From Pampus argenteus (Eukaryota > Chordata > Actinopteri > Scombriformes > Stromateidae), in the NCBI GenBank assembly GCA_036937835.1, contig CM072878.1, positions 11,976,001-12,040,000 of the forward strand: a stretch of 64,000 bases of DNA, in the 5' to 3' direction. A program made the position numbers and the translations under genes. Numbering within the stretch: the first letter of the stretch is position 1; every line of letters starts with the position of its first letter. The notes below the pieces were generated by a model, which had not been told where the DNA came from, searched no databases, and worked only from the letters and a program-made list of their open reading frames with translations. Of the stretch, positions 52,304 to 64,000 are shown one piece after another.

Positions 52304-52338
52304 ATACACACACACACACACACACATACATACACACA
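52304..52338. repeat. (CA)n microsatellite, interrupted
   Basis: CA run with two TA interruptions. Confidence 0.94.
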
Positions 52339-54983
52339 ACAGCTTTCTGTGTATATAACCCAGCGTGATGACCTGAAGACGACCCATGCACACCATCCCA
52401 GCGTATCTCTTCCCTCAGGGCCAGTATCAATTCACACACAAACAGTGCCTGCTGCCTTTGGCTCCTTGCATTACCCAAAACCACACACTTAACAAACATA
52501 AACCACAGCAATTGATCACTGGCAGAACAACATAGCGTAGAGAAGACGAAAAACAAGCCAATTCACACCTCATTTTGCTGTTCTAGTTGTGAAATGACCA
52601 GAAAAAGACTCCCTGATTTTGTAATTCCTCCAGGAGAGGCAGATATTGGCCAAATTTAAAGCAAAGACAGCAGAGCAATTTGCTGTTTTAAATGAAATGG
52701 ATGACATAAGCAAACTGCAGATTGAAACCACATTGTAATTCCTAATAAATAACAAAGATAGGAGGGATACAAGGTCAAACTGAGGTGAAGAAACTGAGGA
52801 GCTGTAAAATCCTGGAGCTGTACTGTTTGGCAAATGCTGATGTCAATGTTATGATTCAAAAATCAACCAAGAGGCTTTCTCTCCCAATCAAGAATGATGA
52901 CAGACGCTTCCTTACAAGTGATTTCCGTGTGAACTGATCCCATTCACCAAGTAACAATGACTTTCATTAATGACTATATCTTCTTAGCTTAGCATCTTTT
53001 TATCCCTAAACTGCGAGAATATGCAACATATGACTAACAGCTGAAGATTCCTGCGGTGATGAATCTTCACTCCCAGTATGTAGCTGAAGAGAGAGAGAGA
53101 GAGCTAAACATCATCCGTTTTTGTCTCCAGGTGTCACCCACATGTGTGCGTAGGCGCTGTAATTAGCTGGAAACTAACAGTCCCAGTGCAGCCAGTGTAA
53201 TAATGAGGCCTCCGCTCACAAACAACACACACATGTGAGCAAAGAGCTCCATATCTGCCAGCTGGCACCCACTCCAAGGAAATACTTCAGCGCCACCCCA
53301 AGAGCACGCGCCCACATACACTTGTGCGCACACAAATCCTCGTCTTTTTGGACTCTAGAGGTCTTCACCCTCTCAGTTCTCTCACCAGCAACTAATTTAT
53401 ACGATATATTAAACCAAACCCAGTGCAAGATTGGTTCCCTTAGTTCAAAATGAAAATAAGCACAATACAAAGAAGCCTTAAAAAACAAAGCACTGATAGA
53501 TAAATTATAACTGAGACAGACTCCATCCAGTGCACTGAATGGAACATCCAGGTTTTATGCCACTGTTTCTCTGGGCAAAACTCCTGTCCCCTCATTAGGA
53601 AAGAGTCCTTTCAGCCCAGCCAGCTTTCCTTCAAACTATAACTAACACTGGCAGCAGGACGGCAACACGGGGAGCTGAGAGATGGAGAGAGAGAGAAGAA
53701 AAGAAAGACAGAAAAAAGGAAGGGGGTACATCATCTGGGCCGAATTAACCACTGGCTATTACCAGGTCCTGAACCCAGCAGGGTCCAATGGAGAAAGATA
53801 TCGGCACAAGACACTGTGCATGGGAGGGATGGAGAAAGAGACATTGGGGTAAAAGAGGGCAGGGAGAGACAGAAAGAGACATATATGTGTGCACAAACCT
53901 GCACAAATAAGCCATAGATCCACAAAAATGATCTTACCATTTTGATATAGCATGACAAACATGTCAAGCCACGCTCTGACAACATAAAGGCAAAATGTTA
54001 TCAGTCCTGAGAAGGTCAAAAGGTCGCACAAATTACACAGGTTAGATGGGGGATCAACCTACTAATTGGCAACATGACCCTGGCACAATTAGAGACATAT
54101 TTCTTGCCAGGTTTCTTTTCCTGTCTTGATTTCTAGAAGCATGGGAGAGAGGGAGTTCATCGAGGTGTCACTACCGTGTTGAATCGTGTGCATTATACAG
54201 TCATACGTTGGCTGGAGTGATGAAAATGTTACTGAAGAGAATGCTGTAATATGAAGAGAGGGATATTTCTACTATGACATGTTTATATTTGGAAAAGGAA
54301 ACCGATGTTCAACAAATATTTTGCAGTACAAAAATACTGAAAACACTACACATGCAGAAACAGTGCATGAAGTTGCTATGGGAGACTGCCAATTAAATCA
54401 TGTGTTATCACGAATGGTCTTATTCCAGCCAGCAGCCATGATGGCTATATTGGCTGTATAGACGGATAGTTTTTTTTTAAAAAACAAAAAAAAAACAGAA
54501 GCATTTTTGGCTCAGTTTTATGTTAATTTATGCAGCTCGTGTATCTGGAATTTGGGTCTGAGTGTTTAGCAAGCCTGTGACAAATTCTTGGAATGAGCTC
54601 CTGTTCTTTATAGACATTATATTCCACATTTCTCAATGTTGACTCCACAGCCCTGTGGTGTTAGTATTAGACATTCTCCAAACTCTAAACATGCTTCATT
54701 CAGGGGGAAGTATCAAAATCTCATTCTCTGGCAATCGCTAACGTTCTGTGAGGAGAAATCATTTGTTAGTACAACAGAGTACAGGGCATTCTTGATACTC
54801 TTGAGAAAATAATTTCCACATCTGTATTGACATCTCAAGCAGATTTTATGGGATCAGTTTTGATGCGTGCGTCTTTGAGCTTACCCCGCTCTCAACCTGT
54901 TTGGGCTTAAAGCTCAGAGATTGCTTCCATTCAGTTTGTATGAATGGCAAAATAAATTGATACAGAACAGAGGCCAGTCAAGA

Positions 54984-55015
54984 ACACACACACACACACA
55001 CAGACACAGACACAG
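54984..55015. repeat. Compound (CA)n-(CAGA)n repeat
   Basis: CA run grading into CAGACA units. Confidence 0.93.
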
Positions 55016-55433
55016 ACTAGAAGTACCAATAATATTAATAATAACCAATATATGTAATAAGCCAATATCGGCTAATAATATCCTATAAATTAGGCTCAAA
55101 CGCCTGTCCATATGCAAATTCATTAGTTCATCTTATGCCCACTTTATCATACATGAAGATACACAAGCAAATGAAAAAAACAACAGAATATAGAGGCACA
55201 AAAACCTAAATTAAGTTCTTCTATTTGGCGTCATCTCTCTGAATGTTTTCTTCCTCTGGGTCCTCATCTGTGACACAAACTAAACTCTTTTGCAACAGTC
55301 AAAGAGTTTCATTGTACTGCCTGCCAGAGTCCACACACACATACTAAGCTCACTGTACCCACTGGTAGTTTATTCTGCCTGTAATGAGAAATCTGAGCAC
55401 GGATACACATATACACTCACCCACAACTCTCTA

Positions 55434-55447
55434 AACACACACACACG

Positions 55448-55490
<43 letters not shown>

Positions 55491-55504
55491 GCACGCACGC
55501 ACAC
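55434..55504. repeat. Long (CA)n microsatellite with CG units
   Basis: About 70 bp of CA with GCACGCAC variant units at both ends; the longest CA tract in the window. Confidence 0.97.
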
Positions 55505-55602
55505 TTTTCCAATTATAAGAATTCAAAGACACATTGATAACACCGAAGTAGAATTACAGTTTATTATCCCTGTAATAAGAAATCCTAGAATGGAGAGATA
55601 GA

Positions 55603-55627
55603 TACACACACACACACACACACACAC
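55603..55627. repeat. (CA)n microsatellite
   Basis: Perfect CA run of about 25 bp, 100 bp after the previous long tract. Confidence 0.95.
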
Positions 55628-56957
55628 CTACCAGGGAGTTCAGTCTGTGTAATTTATGGCAGGATATAAAAGATGGTATGAGTGGCTGCTCTCAGCCACC
55701 TATAGCAGTGAAACCACTGTGCTTTTCCTTGGCCCTGCCCATGTGTTCCCTCCTCAAGTCCAAACCCATTCCTGCCCGTGGTCCTCTCTAATTTCACCCA
55801 AAGCAACAGAAGCTTGAGCTGAAAAAAAGAGGAATCTGGCCCCCACGTCCACCAAACTATTCCCTTTTCCTGTCTCCCTCCTCTTCCAGCGACCACAGAT
55901 CGACAGCTCTACGGCCAGCACTGGCCCAAAACTATGAGGGGTATTTTCAGCACTGTAATTTGAAGCACACATGGTATACGCACAGACACACGCTCGCATA
56001 CAGAATTACATACTCAGCAAATACACAGACATTGGGGTTAGATCAAATGATACAAAAGAAAAAGAAAAAGAGGAGAGGAGACAGTAATTTCCACTAAGGC
56101 ACGTGTCCTTGCATCCACAAAACACCTTGTCTGGTTGGGACCAGGTCAGTGAACGTGTCTGTTCTGGGTCTGAGGAGTCATGTAGTTCAGCACAGGAAAG
56201 CAGGGCGGAGGCCTAACTACATAGACACGTGAAAGAAGCTCATTTGAAAACAAGAGGCCAGTATAGGGATGTTATGGCAGGGAGGGCAGAGCCCAGAATA
56301 GTTAAGAACAGCTTACTTTAATGCTGCATAATGTTTATCTAGGGCGCTTGATGATTCACTACTTTTCCATCCTTACTCTGTCTGTAAATTAGTTTTGCGA
56401 GAATATCTAAGGGTTTTAATTAATTTGGGTCTGTTTTATTTATTTGAAAAGCTTAAAAGGTTACATATAACATACAATTTCCAGGTCTATATTTATATTC
56501 TGGAGCTCTACTGGTATATATTTGCATGACTTACAGTTCAGAAACTACTTATTTACTGGCCCTTTTGTACAAACTGTCAGTTCAGCCTCTGTCTGAAACG
56601 GGCTGTTTTAGGTTGTAGCTCGGCAGGCATAAAACAAAACAAGCAGCGGTAGGATTTTTCATTCTTAACTCAAAATGTAAACTTCTCAAATACATACGTA
56701 CATGTTCGAACGACCTTAGCAACAAAGGCTACAGGATGGATGCCTGTTTGCGCGGACACGCAAGAATAATCGGATGTCATTATGAGGAGGAAGTAGAGGT
56801 AACATTACAAACAAAGCGCTCAGAGCAGGCCGAGTGTACTGGGAGAATTTCTTACATAACACAAAAAGCATACATGATATGATACATGAGGACAACATAT
56901 TAGCTCAAATGTTTGGTGGACAAGACAGACAACAACAAAAAAAAAAGCAAAGAGATG

Positions 56958-56958
<1 letters not shown>

Positions 56959-56989
<31 letters not shown>
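56959..56989. repeat. (CA)n microsatellite
   Basis: Perfect CA run of 31 bp. Confidence 0.97.
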
Positions 56990-56992
<3 letters not shown>

Positions 56993-58714
56993 CCTAAAGT
57001 GTGCCAACTACCTAAATACAACCGCTTGTGCACATACATACACACTTGCACTGATTACAGATGCAGTATATACTACTCCTCCTGTCCAAGACCTTAATTA
57101 CCCTCTGCAGTCTTATTTCCCATAAATACAGCGAGAGCAGGGCTGTAATTAGGTCCTATATTTACCCCACCTGGCTAGGCGAGGACCCAGTTTAGTGCTG
57201 GCCACAGGGATGAGCCAGCCTCACCCGAGTACACTTCCATGAAAGGAAACCAGGACACCAGCTGACACATATGAGCAGTGTCTGGTCTCAGTGGATAGAC
57301 CCCCCCCCTCCTCAGGTTTATCAGCAGACATTTGCCCTCAGTCTCAACTTATAAAGTGTAAATATTAGTGACAGACTGGAACCAAACTCATGATACCCAA
57401 CTTCACAGTGAGGATTATGATCAATTTTACACAAATTCAGTTTATCTGTAAGCTCTTTCTTGGTCTAGTTCAAGTGCTACTGTATATTTAAAAATAGCTG
57501 ATAAACATATGTTATGTAACAAAATTATAAATTATTTTTTTACATTAGAGTGATCACCACAATACCCAATTAAACATTTGTTTGGCACACGATAAATGAC
57601 GAGATATAGGGGGATGAATAAGAGAAAGAAAAAGAAAAGCCGTGTGTCTTGACTGCATTTGGAGAAGGGAACAGAAAATAGGATAGAAATTTCTGATTTT
57701 GGAAAATGTGGTCCCTGAATTGGCAACGGCAATGCTCCTGATTATATAAACTCTCCCAATGACTGATAGAGGCGAGGTGTTCCTTTGTTCGCTACCATTT
57801 AGACTGTGGGATAGACAGCAGTGGCCCTATAGAAAGCACAAATGATGAGGTTGTTTTAAAACAAACAGTACATTTTGTTTGTGTATTACATGGAAATAAA
57901 AATTCTAGCCACCTCATGCTTCACTCTGATGCTCTTTAACTTTCAGGAGACAGCTTTGCCCAGAGGTCTTCTTAGCAAAGACTTGTGGCTTGTCTTGATG
58001 AGGACTGGCTCTCATGTGAGAAGCCAAAACAGACCTCCCAGTGAGATCCCAAAATCAAATAGTTTGGACACTTCTCTGCCCACCTGTTTACTTTGTGGCC
58101 AGTCTGGCCTTTCCCTGCCATCACATCACATCTAAATAAACAATTGGAGCGAAATGCAAAGTGGAGAAAGTGGCAGTGCATGAATGTTTACAACAAACAA
58201 ACTATGTGGAATCTGCTCGTAACCGCTGATACAATGTGAATTGTTGCGTTATGTTATGCTTTATGGTGCCGAACATTGTTTTCCGTGTCAGAGCTTCAAA
58301 CTCTTCTATCCGTCTAAATTAATGGTCTCGTCCCCACCCATTAAACCCGCCTTCAGATGAGGTATTATTTGGGGTGACAGTGGCGCTCGCGTTCTCCAGA
58401 GAGATAGAGAGACACCCATCTGAAAGCTGTCAGGCCGAGGTTCAGCCCACTCCGCTTTCAGAGGACTCTCAAACTGAAGCTGACGCCACTCAAACAGGAT
58501 CTTAGTGCATTTCAGAGAGATAGAGAGCAAGAAAACAAGAGAATGTAAAACCAAAAGGGGAACAGCAACCCTCTAATAACTTTTATCCATGTCCTCGCTC
58601 TTCTTTAGTTTGAGGCGGTGAGGCGGACAGTGTGCTGACTCAGGCCCCACTAAGTCCGCCTCTCCACAGCAGTGAGATCAGGAGGATTAATGAGAGAGTG
58701 GGGAAGAAAAAGAG

Positions 58715-58716
<2 letters not shown>

Positions 58717-58759
<43 letters not shown>
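58717..58759. repeat. (GA)n microsatellite
   Basis: Perfect GA run of about 43 bp, the longest polypurine dinucleotide tract in the window. Confidence 0.97.
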
Positions 58760-58761
<2 letters not shown>

Positions 58762-60728
58762 TGAGACTAGTAAACTTGGCTCGATGTTCACTTAGTGTCA
58801 TGGTGGCCCAGCGGGTTGTTTTTTTGTTTTTTACACAGCGGACAATTTTTTATTTTTTTTTAAATTGGCCATTTTCCTGTGGACCGCCCCAACCGGGGTC
58901 TGTCGTAAATCTTTTTGTGGGCTTTATACTGTGATACAATTTTAAAAAAAAAAGGAGATAGTGACAAATGAGGGGCTGGCATAAAAACTAAACTAAACTA
59001 AACAAAAAATGAAACAACTTCACTCATGTTTCATTGTAGTTTCTTATGCTGACATTGTGAGGTGACAGGTGATGAGGAAAAATGCACTCAAAGACAGAAG
59101 TTATAATTATTATTATGCTTTTTTAGACCAAAATCATATAATTTCCTTGCGGCCTGGCATCAGCCTTTCTTTTTTCCCCCCACATATGGCCTGTTGTTTG
59201 CCACTGTCAACTACTAACCAACTAATCAAGGAAAAAAAAAAATGTCATAAACATGGCTGGAATTTTTCAGCAGCACATCCCCACCAGCAGCAACCACTGG
59301 GCTCCTACTCTTACAGACAGACAGACTCTACCAAACACTGATTCAATCTAAACTAATGAGACCCTTTAGCTGCACCAAGTGATTTACATGTATCACATGG
59401 AATTTTATTGCAATTACTTCAAGTCATTTGTTAGAGTATGCCGAGTGGCCACGGATCTGGAATAGCATTTATTCTGGTAATCTAGGGCACTGCTAAAGAG
59501 CTGCGCTTGATGTCCACATTGCAGGTCTGTTGCAATGGAGAAAAATTCAAACATGCTTCTGAAAAGCAGTGTGTTAAAGAGGACCTCAACACTGACACAC
59601 CTGATGTAAACATGCAGGTTCAAACACCGGAGAGGAGCCAGTCGTCTCGGGCTCAAGTTACTTAAGCAAACAGAGACACACACATGGACTGGTGTACACG
59701 CACTCTGTGCTGTAAAGGGCAAACGATTCGAAGTGTGAAACAAAGAAAATAATCATGCATGTATTTTTTAACCGTCAGAGGTCAATGACATCGCATGCCT
59801 CTGAACACAGTACGCCTTTCACCGAGGTTTCAAAGCACATACAGAACAACATATGGGTGAGCAAACACATTCACCATCACATGCAGAGACATGCAGAGTC
59901 TACGCATGTGCACCAACTCAAGAGAACACACAAATATGCAGTCATCATCATCCTCCTCACATCCATACAGGGTGATGTGCCTTCCAGGTATTTCTGCGGC
60001 CTAATATTTAATCTAAAACGTCATGTAGTGTTTTTGCAGGATATATCATATTTACAGTTTAGAGAGCCTGTGGCCTAATGGCAGACTGAGCATCTCGGTA
60101 AGAAAAACACCCTGTGAGGTCCTCTGCGCAAAAATGTGAGAATATTTGCTCTGTACTGATGAGCCTCTCACAACACTCGACGCCCCCCCCTTCACTTTCT
60201 CCTCTTCCCACCAAAATGCAAATGCTCTGCCACTCCACTTCCTCATTGCTGCTGGTTGTGACTGACTCCTATTGGCTCAGGCTTTGGTGTCCTTGGTGAG
60301 AGATTTGCGGAAATGCGGAATAGAAGGAGTGGTGTGAGATGAGAGGTTCATGGTCGTGCTAGTTTAATGTGGGATGGGTACCCGTGGGAAGATGATAGCT
60401 GGGACTGCAGCTTGTGAAGTACACCCATAAATCAATATTTGGATGAATCACTGAGTGGCCAGTGGTGAGGTCTGCGACATTAATGTCAACATGTTTATCA
60501 CCAGATGTAGTGTAAAGAAGAAGAAGAAGAAAAAAAAACACTTAAGACTAAATGGCAGTGGAGGTACCAGAGCTGTTTTTCTCTGTAACTACTTCCCTGT
60601 TGTTTTCTTTCAATATCACTATATTTTTTTATGAAATAAAGCTGGATTATTAGATATGATTTACCTGTTTTCTAACGCTAAAATGTCAGGTTATGTTAGT
60701 GTGGTGAGGGCTTTAACAGGGTACTCAC

Positions 60729-60779
60729 CTGAACAGGTGTCAGCTGCGCTCGGGGGTCAAACACACGCAGCATCTTGTC
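60729..60779 (-). CDS. coro7: coro7 internal exon (51 bp, first beta-propeller)
   Basis: Read on the - strand, a strong pyrimidine tract ends in TAG, followed by 51 nt encoding DKMLRVFDPRAQLTPVQ, then the donor CAG|GTGAGT. The peptide matches the coronin-7 segment DKQLRIFDPRTKPRASQ as I remember it from human. It is a strand of the N-terminal seven-bladed WD40 propeller. The exon is exactly 17 codons with phase 0 at both ends, so it could be skipped without a frameshift. Coronin-7 is a tandem two-propeller coronin acting in Golgi and endosomal trafficking and actin regulation. The upstream exon lies beyond the window. Confidence 0.92.
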
Positions 60780-61701
60780 CTAGACAGACAAAGAGAAAAG
60801 GAGAAACTTTACTGCAACGACGAAGAAAGCTGGAAATGATTCACTTTATGAATCATGTTGGCAATATGATATAGTATCAAAATTCAGCCTCATATTTTTA
60901 ATAAACTCAAAAACCTTTTGTTTTAAATGTTGGTTTTTAGTGCAAATAAGAATATTTTAATTTAACGTGTAAGGTGTAACGTGTTTCACAGAGACTGAAA
61001 TGGACAACTGAAATATGAAAGCTGAATATTAAAAACATTAATAAAGAGTCTCTACACCTCACTGTAACTCAGAACAACACAAGTTTCCTCATTCATCGGT
61101 GTGTCCAGTTCATAGTTAGCAAATTCAATCCAGTGACATCTCCACGGCCTCATGTGCCTTTGACCCCGGCCAACCCAAACATGCATTCAGCATCAATCAC
61201 CGCAGCCAATCAGAGAAGCTCCTGCATGATTGAGAGGAAATGGGGCCTAATGGGATCAGGCTGTGACCGGGACGTGCGTGTTTGCAGCGAATACCGCTCT
61301 GTGACTGTGATCACAGCAGCAGCCTGACATGCAGGGCTGATAGCAGGTAATAATCATAAGGGCTTAGACTAAACCATGCACACACTTAGCCCATATATAC
61401 ATGTCAAAGAGAATCAGGAGGCTGAAGGCTGACAATGACACAGTCAAGCACACGCACATCAAGGGGCATCATAGCACGCAAGATAAATACAGACATTACA
61501 TGTCTCAGCTGTCATAAGAAGCAACATGTTACTCTGTCAGGCTGAAACCAGTGCTGAAGCAAATTATCAGTGAGCATCAGCCTCTTCATCAAAGACCTGC
61601 TTCCTTCAGCCGTCCAAGAGGGGATTTATTTCCTGTTTATTAGCTTGAATAGCAAACAGGGGGTTTTCCTAATGTGGCATTTCTCTTTGCCTCACTCACT
61701 A

Positions 61702-61703
<2 letters not shown>

Positions 61704-61742
<39 letters not shown>
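61704..61742. repeat. (GT)n microsatellite
   Basis: Perfect GT run of 39 bp. Confidence 0.97.
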
Positions 61743-61744
<2 letters not shown>

Positions 61745-62286
61745 CTAGCCCACCCACAAATATTATGCCCCGAGGCGATATCTTCAGGACTCTGTGACCT
61801 GGGCCTAAGCCAAAGGCTCAGAGAGCAGTGCAGGAACAACACACACACTAAACCAGGCTTTCCCACCACACGATCTACGGTCACTCTTGTCGTGGACCTG
61901 TTGGGAAAACTGCCAAATTCTGGTTCTGCAATTACCGGCCTAAAAGCATATTCTGCATGTAAAGGCTGGTAAATGCTGTCTGATAAACTCAGCTACCAGC
62001 CAACCATAATATCCAATTCAAGCATCTTAATTATGGGATTAACCAGGCACTGAGTTCACCTGACCTGACACACACACACACACCATAGATTAAACAAACA
62101 CACACATATACATTCACCATATTTAAGATGCTCTTTGCCATTTCATCCAAGGTGTGGTCATGCAAACAACAACATGTGAGGGAGGAAACTATCTGGCTGT
62201 GCAAACACACTGATGAGGGCCCACTCATGTACAGATGTGTCCACTAAGCAAACACACTCTCTAGAGCCTATGAAAATAACCCATAT

Positions 62287-62288
<2 letters not shown>

Positions 62289-62323
<35 letters not shown>
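62289..62323. repeat. (CA)n microsatellite
   Basis: Perfect CA run of 35 bp. Confidence 0.97.
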
Positions 62324-62325
<2 letters not shown>

Positions 62326-64000
62326 GAGCCACCTCAACTCATAAATGCACAGATGGGATGGCCCAGATAGCAGTATGTGTGTGTGTGCTATTGTGTATTT
62401 GTGTTTGTTTGCTGAGACAGCAGCTGTTTAATCAAAGTGATGGAGCCTCATTCTCAAGCTGCTGTTAATGAGTTTTCACTGTGTGTCAGCTGCACATAAC
62501 TTTCACATGTACGCAAACACACACAGACGCTGGGAATCTCCAACCAAGACTGCTCTCTTCGCTCATCAAACACGCTGCGCTGCCAGCCACCTATTCACAG
62601 TCTCCCATGGTTACCGTAGTTGTGATTGGCAGGTTAAGATTGCAGGATCACCTCATCAGTTATCCTTCTCATCAAGAGATATGTGGTATGGAGCTACGTT
62701 AGAATGTAACTTTTATAATTCAAGGTGGAGTTTGGACCGTAAATCCTGTAACACCAAATTTTATAAACAGCATACCACCCTAACCCATCCATCACTCGGG
62801 TAAACACAGGCCTTCCTCTCTCTCTGCTCATACTACCTGTGGATTTCCCTTCTCTGAACTGAATGGCGCCTTTCTCCCTCAAAGTGTGTCATAAATATAC
62901 ATCTCTCTAGGTCCAAACGAGGCCTGTCACGATTCCTGCCGTTTGGGGTGGTGGTCTCCCCTTCATCTGCCCCCACCCCCAGCCTTGTGCCCCAATGTTT
63001 ACCCTATGGGAGGGCCCGGGGGATTGGACCCACATGTTGGCAGGCCGTATTTGCTTTAATAAGCTGGATTGGAGAGATTGAAAGGGGCCTTTTGGGTTAA
63101 ATGACACCAGAGACCAACAGGGCAAGAAACCTGGAGGCCCCCCGGCTCTGATCTTGGCTCACATTTCCCCCCCCTCCCACTTTCTTTTCAAGTCCCTCGC
63201 TCTTTCAGGCTACATTGAGGCTGGTGGTAGTGATGGGGAGGATGATTATCCTGTCAAGGTAAATGTCATGATTTGGATGTAGCCTGTGATGGGTGGAGTA
63301 ATTTGTTACTTGTCAGTGCAAAGACAAACAAAGAGGTTTGGACTGACAATCATACCTGTTAAACATGCACATGTGGTAGATTTTTGTGTCAAAGTTAATT
63401 CTAGCTCAAGCACAATTACGATCACCATGCATTGTATAAACTGCATATCAGCGGCCTCATTTTCACATCAATCAGCATACGCGGTGTTTTCGAGACAGAT
63501 GCAAATTCACCGCTGTGCACAAACTATAAAACTATAAAAGTTAACATCCGCCTATGAATAAAACTTATAGTTTTTCCTATAAACCAAATACATTCATGAA
63601 ACAATTCCACCTCAACTCTAAAATTCCTTCCTTCTCTGCCCCTACTCATAAACCCATACCACCTCCCGCCTTCCTCCTCCTAATATTAACAACCTAATGG
63701 AAACCCCTTCAAGGGTCTGTGATTATTTCCTGATGACACCATCGAAAACGGGCCATATGGATGCATAAAAGCCCAGTGAGACTTTCTCTCTTAGGCAATT
63801 CATTCAGTTTCATTTTTTTTTTTTAACAAAGAGTTCCCCTGTCTGTCCCAGCAGAATAGAGGAGTGGGTCAGGAGTCAGGTGGGGTCAAGACAAAACAAA
63901 GGTTCTTGCACCCCTGTTAGAGCCCCAATTAATACAGTTACCAGTCTGACAAAGAAAATCTCTACATGTACTCTATCAACTGTGGCTATCTGCCATGTCA

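Larger units (their letters stand above)
41188..60728 (-). other. coro7: coro7 large intron (19,541 bp)
   Basis: GT-AG intron between the 51-bp and 84-bp coro7 exons; donor GTGAGTAC, acceptor TCTCATAG. No additional coding exon was recognised on either strand. It contains a Tc1-like relic (47957-49158), a percomorph-type interspersed repeat (about 45788-45935), many CA/GT repeats, a long (GA)n run and AT tracts. Open frames in this stretch are short, low in complexity or unlike known proteins, and are judged chance. Confidence 0.8.
60780..64000 (-). other. coro7: coro7 upstream intron, partial
   Basis: Sequence upstream, in the gene's direction, of the 51-bp exon. The preceding coro7 exon, expected to end in a TACK-like peptide, is not visible, so it lies beyond 64000. 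The stretch holds a 39-bp (GT)n run at 61704, a 35-bp (CA)n run at 62289, and a GC-rich pyrimidine/purine-skewed patch around 62930-63180. I see no gene in it. Confidence 0.6.

Noticed and set aside
52990..53005. TTAGCTTAGCAT, a possible second copy of the percomorph repeat
   Set aside because: Only the short core matches; the flanking blocks of the repeat are absent.

Overview
This is a vertebrate nuclear genomic window, most likely from a ray-finned fish and probably a spiny-rayed (percomorph) teleost. The evidence is large introns, GT-AG splicing, very dense (CA)n/(GT)n microsatellites, a decayed Tc1/mariner-like transposon, and a fragment resembling the interspersed repeat with a 'GCTTAGCTTAGCA...GACTGGAAA' core that I remember from percomorph sequences. 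There is no operon, ribosome binding site or CRISPR array. Almost all short open frames in the window are chance frames or shadows.

Two genes are supported. The first is vasorin (vasn) on the + strand, with its whole coding region in one exon (start codon 18864, stop ending 20915, 683 aa). It is a type I membrane protein with signal peptide, LRR domain, Thr-rich stalk, EGF, FNIII, transmembrane segment and cytoplasmic tail. A splice acceptor 31 bp before the ATG implies a separate upstream 5'UTR exon, which I could not place with certainty. A CpG-rich block at about 560-715 is the best promoter candidate. The second gene is coronin-7 (coro7) on the - strand. Three consecutive small exons (60779-60729, 41187-41104, 40936-40854) encode part of the first beta-propeller and splice in frame. 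They are separated by introns of 19,541 bp and 167 bp, and the next exon was not found in the remaining 40.8 kb to the left edge. vasn therefore appears to lie, in opposite orientation, inside a coro7 intron of at least 40 kb. As I recall, VASN is also nested in CORO7 in human.

Layout: 1-18.8 kb is non-coding (vasn upstream / coro7 intron; CpG-rich block, microsatellites). 18.83-21.7 kb is the vasn coding exon and 3'UTR. 21.7-40.85 kb is more of the same intron, with one CCAAT- and CpG-enriched patch near 33.5-33.9 kb. 40.85-41.19 kb holds two coro7 exons. 41.19-60.73 kb is a 19.5-kb coro7 intron with the Tc1-like relic (47.96-49.16 kb) and the percomorph-type repeat (45.8 kb). 60.73-60.78 kb is the 51-bp coro7 exon. 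60.78-64 kb is the upstream coro7 intron with no exon seen.

I found no previously undescribed biological system. The most notable points are the nested vasn/coro7 arrangement, the (GT)n-dominated splice acceptor tract of one coro7 exon, the decayed catalytic core of the Tc1 transposase, and several non-coding stretches that merit a conservation check.
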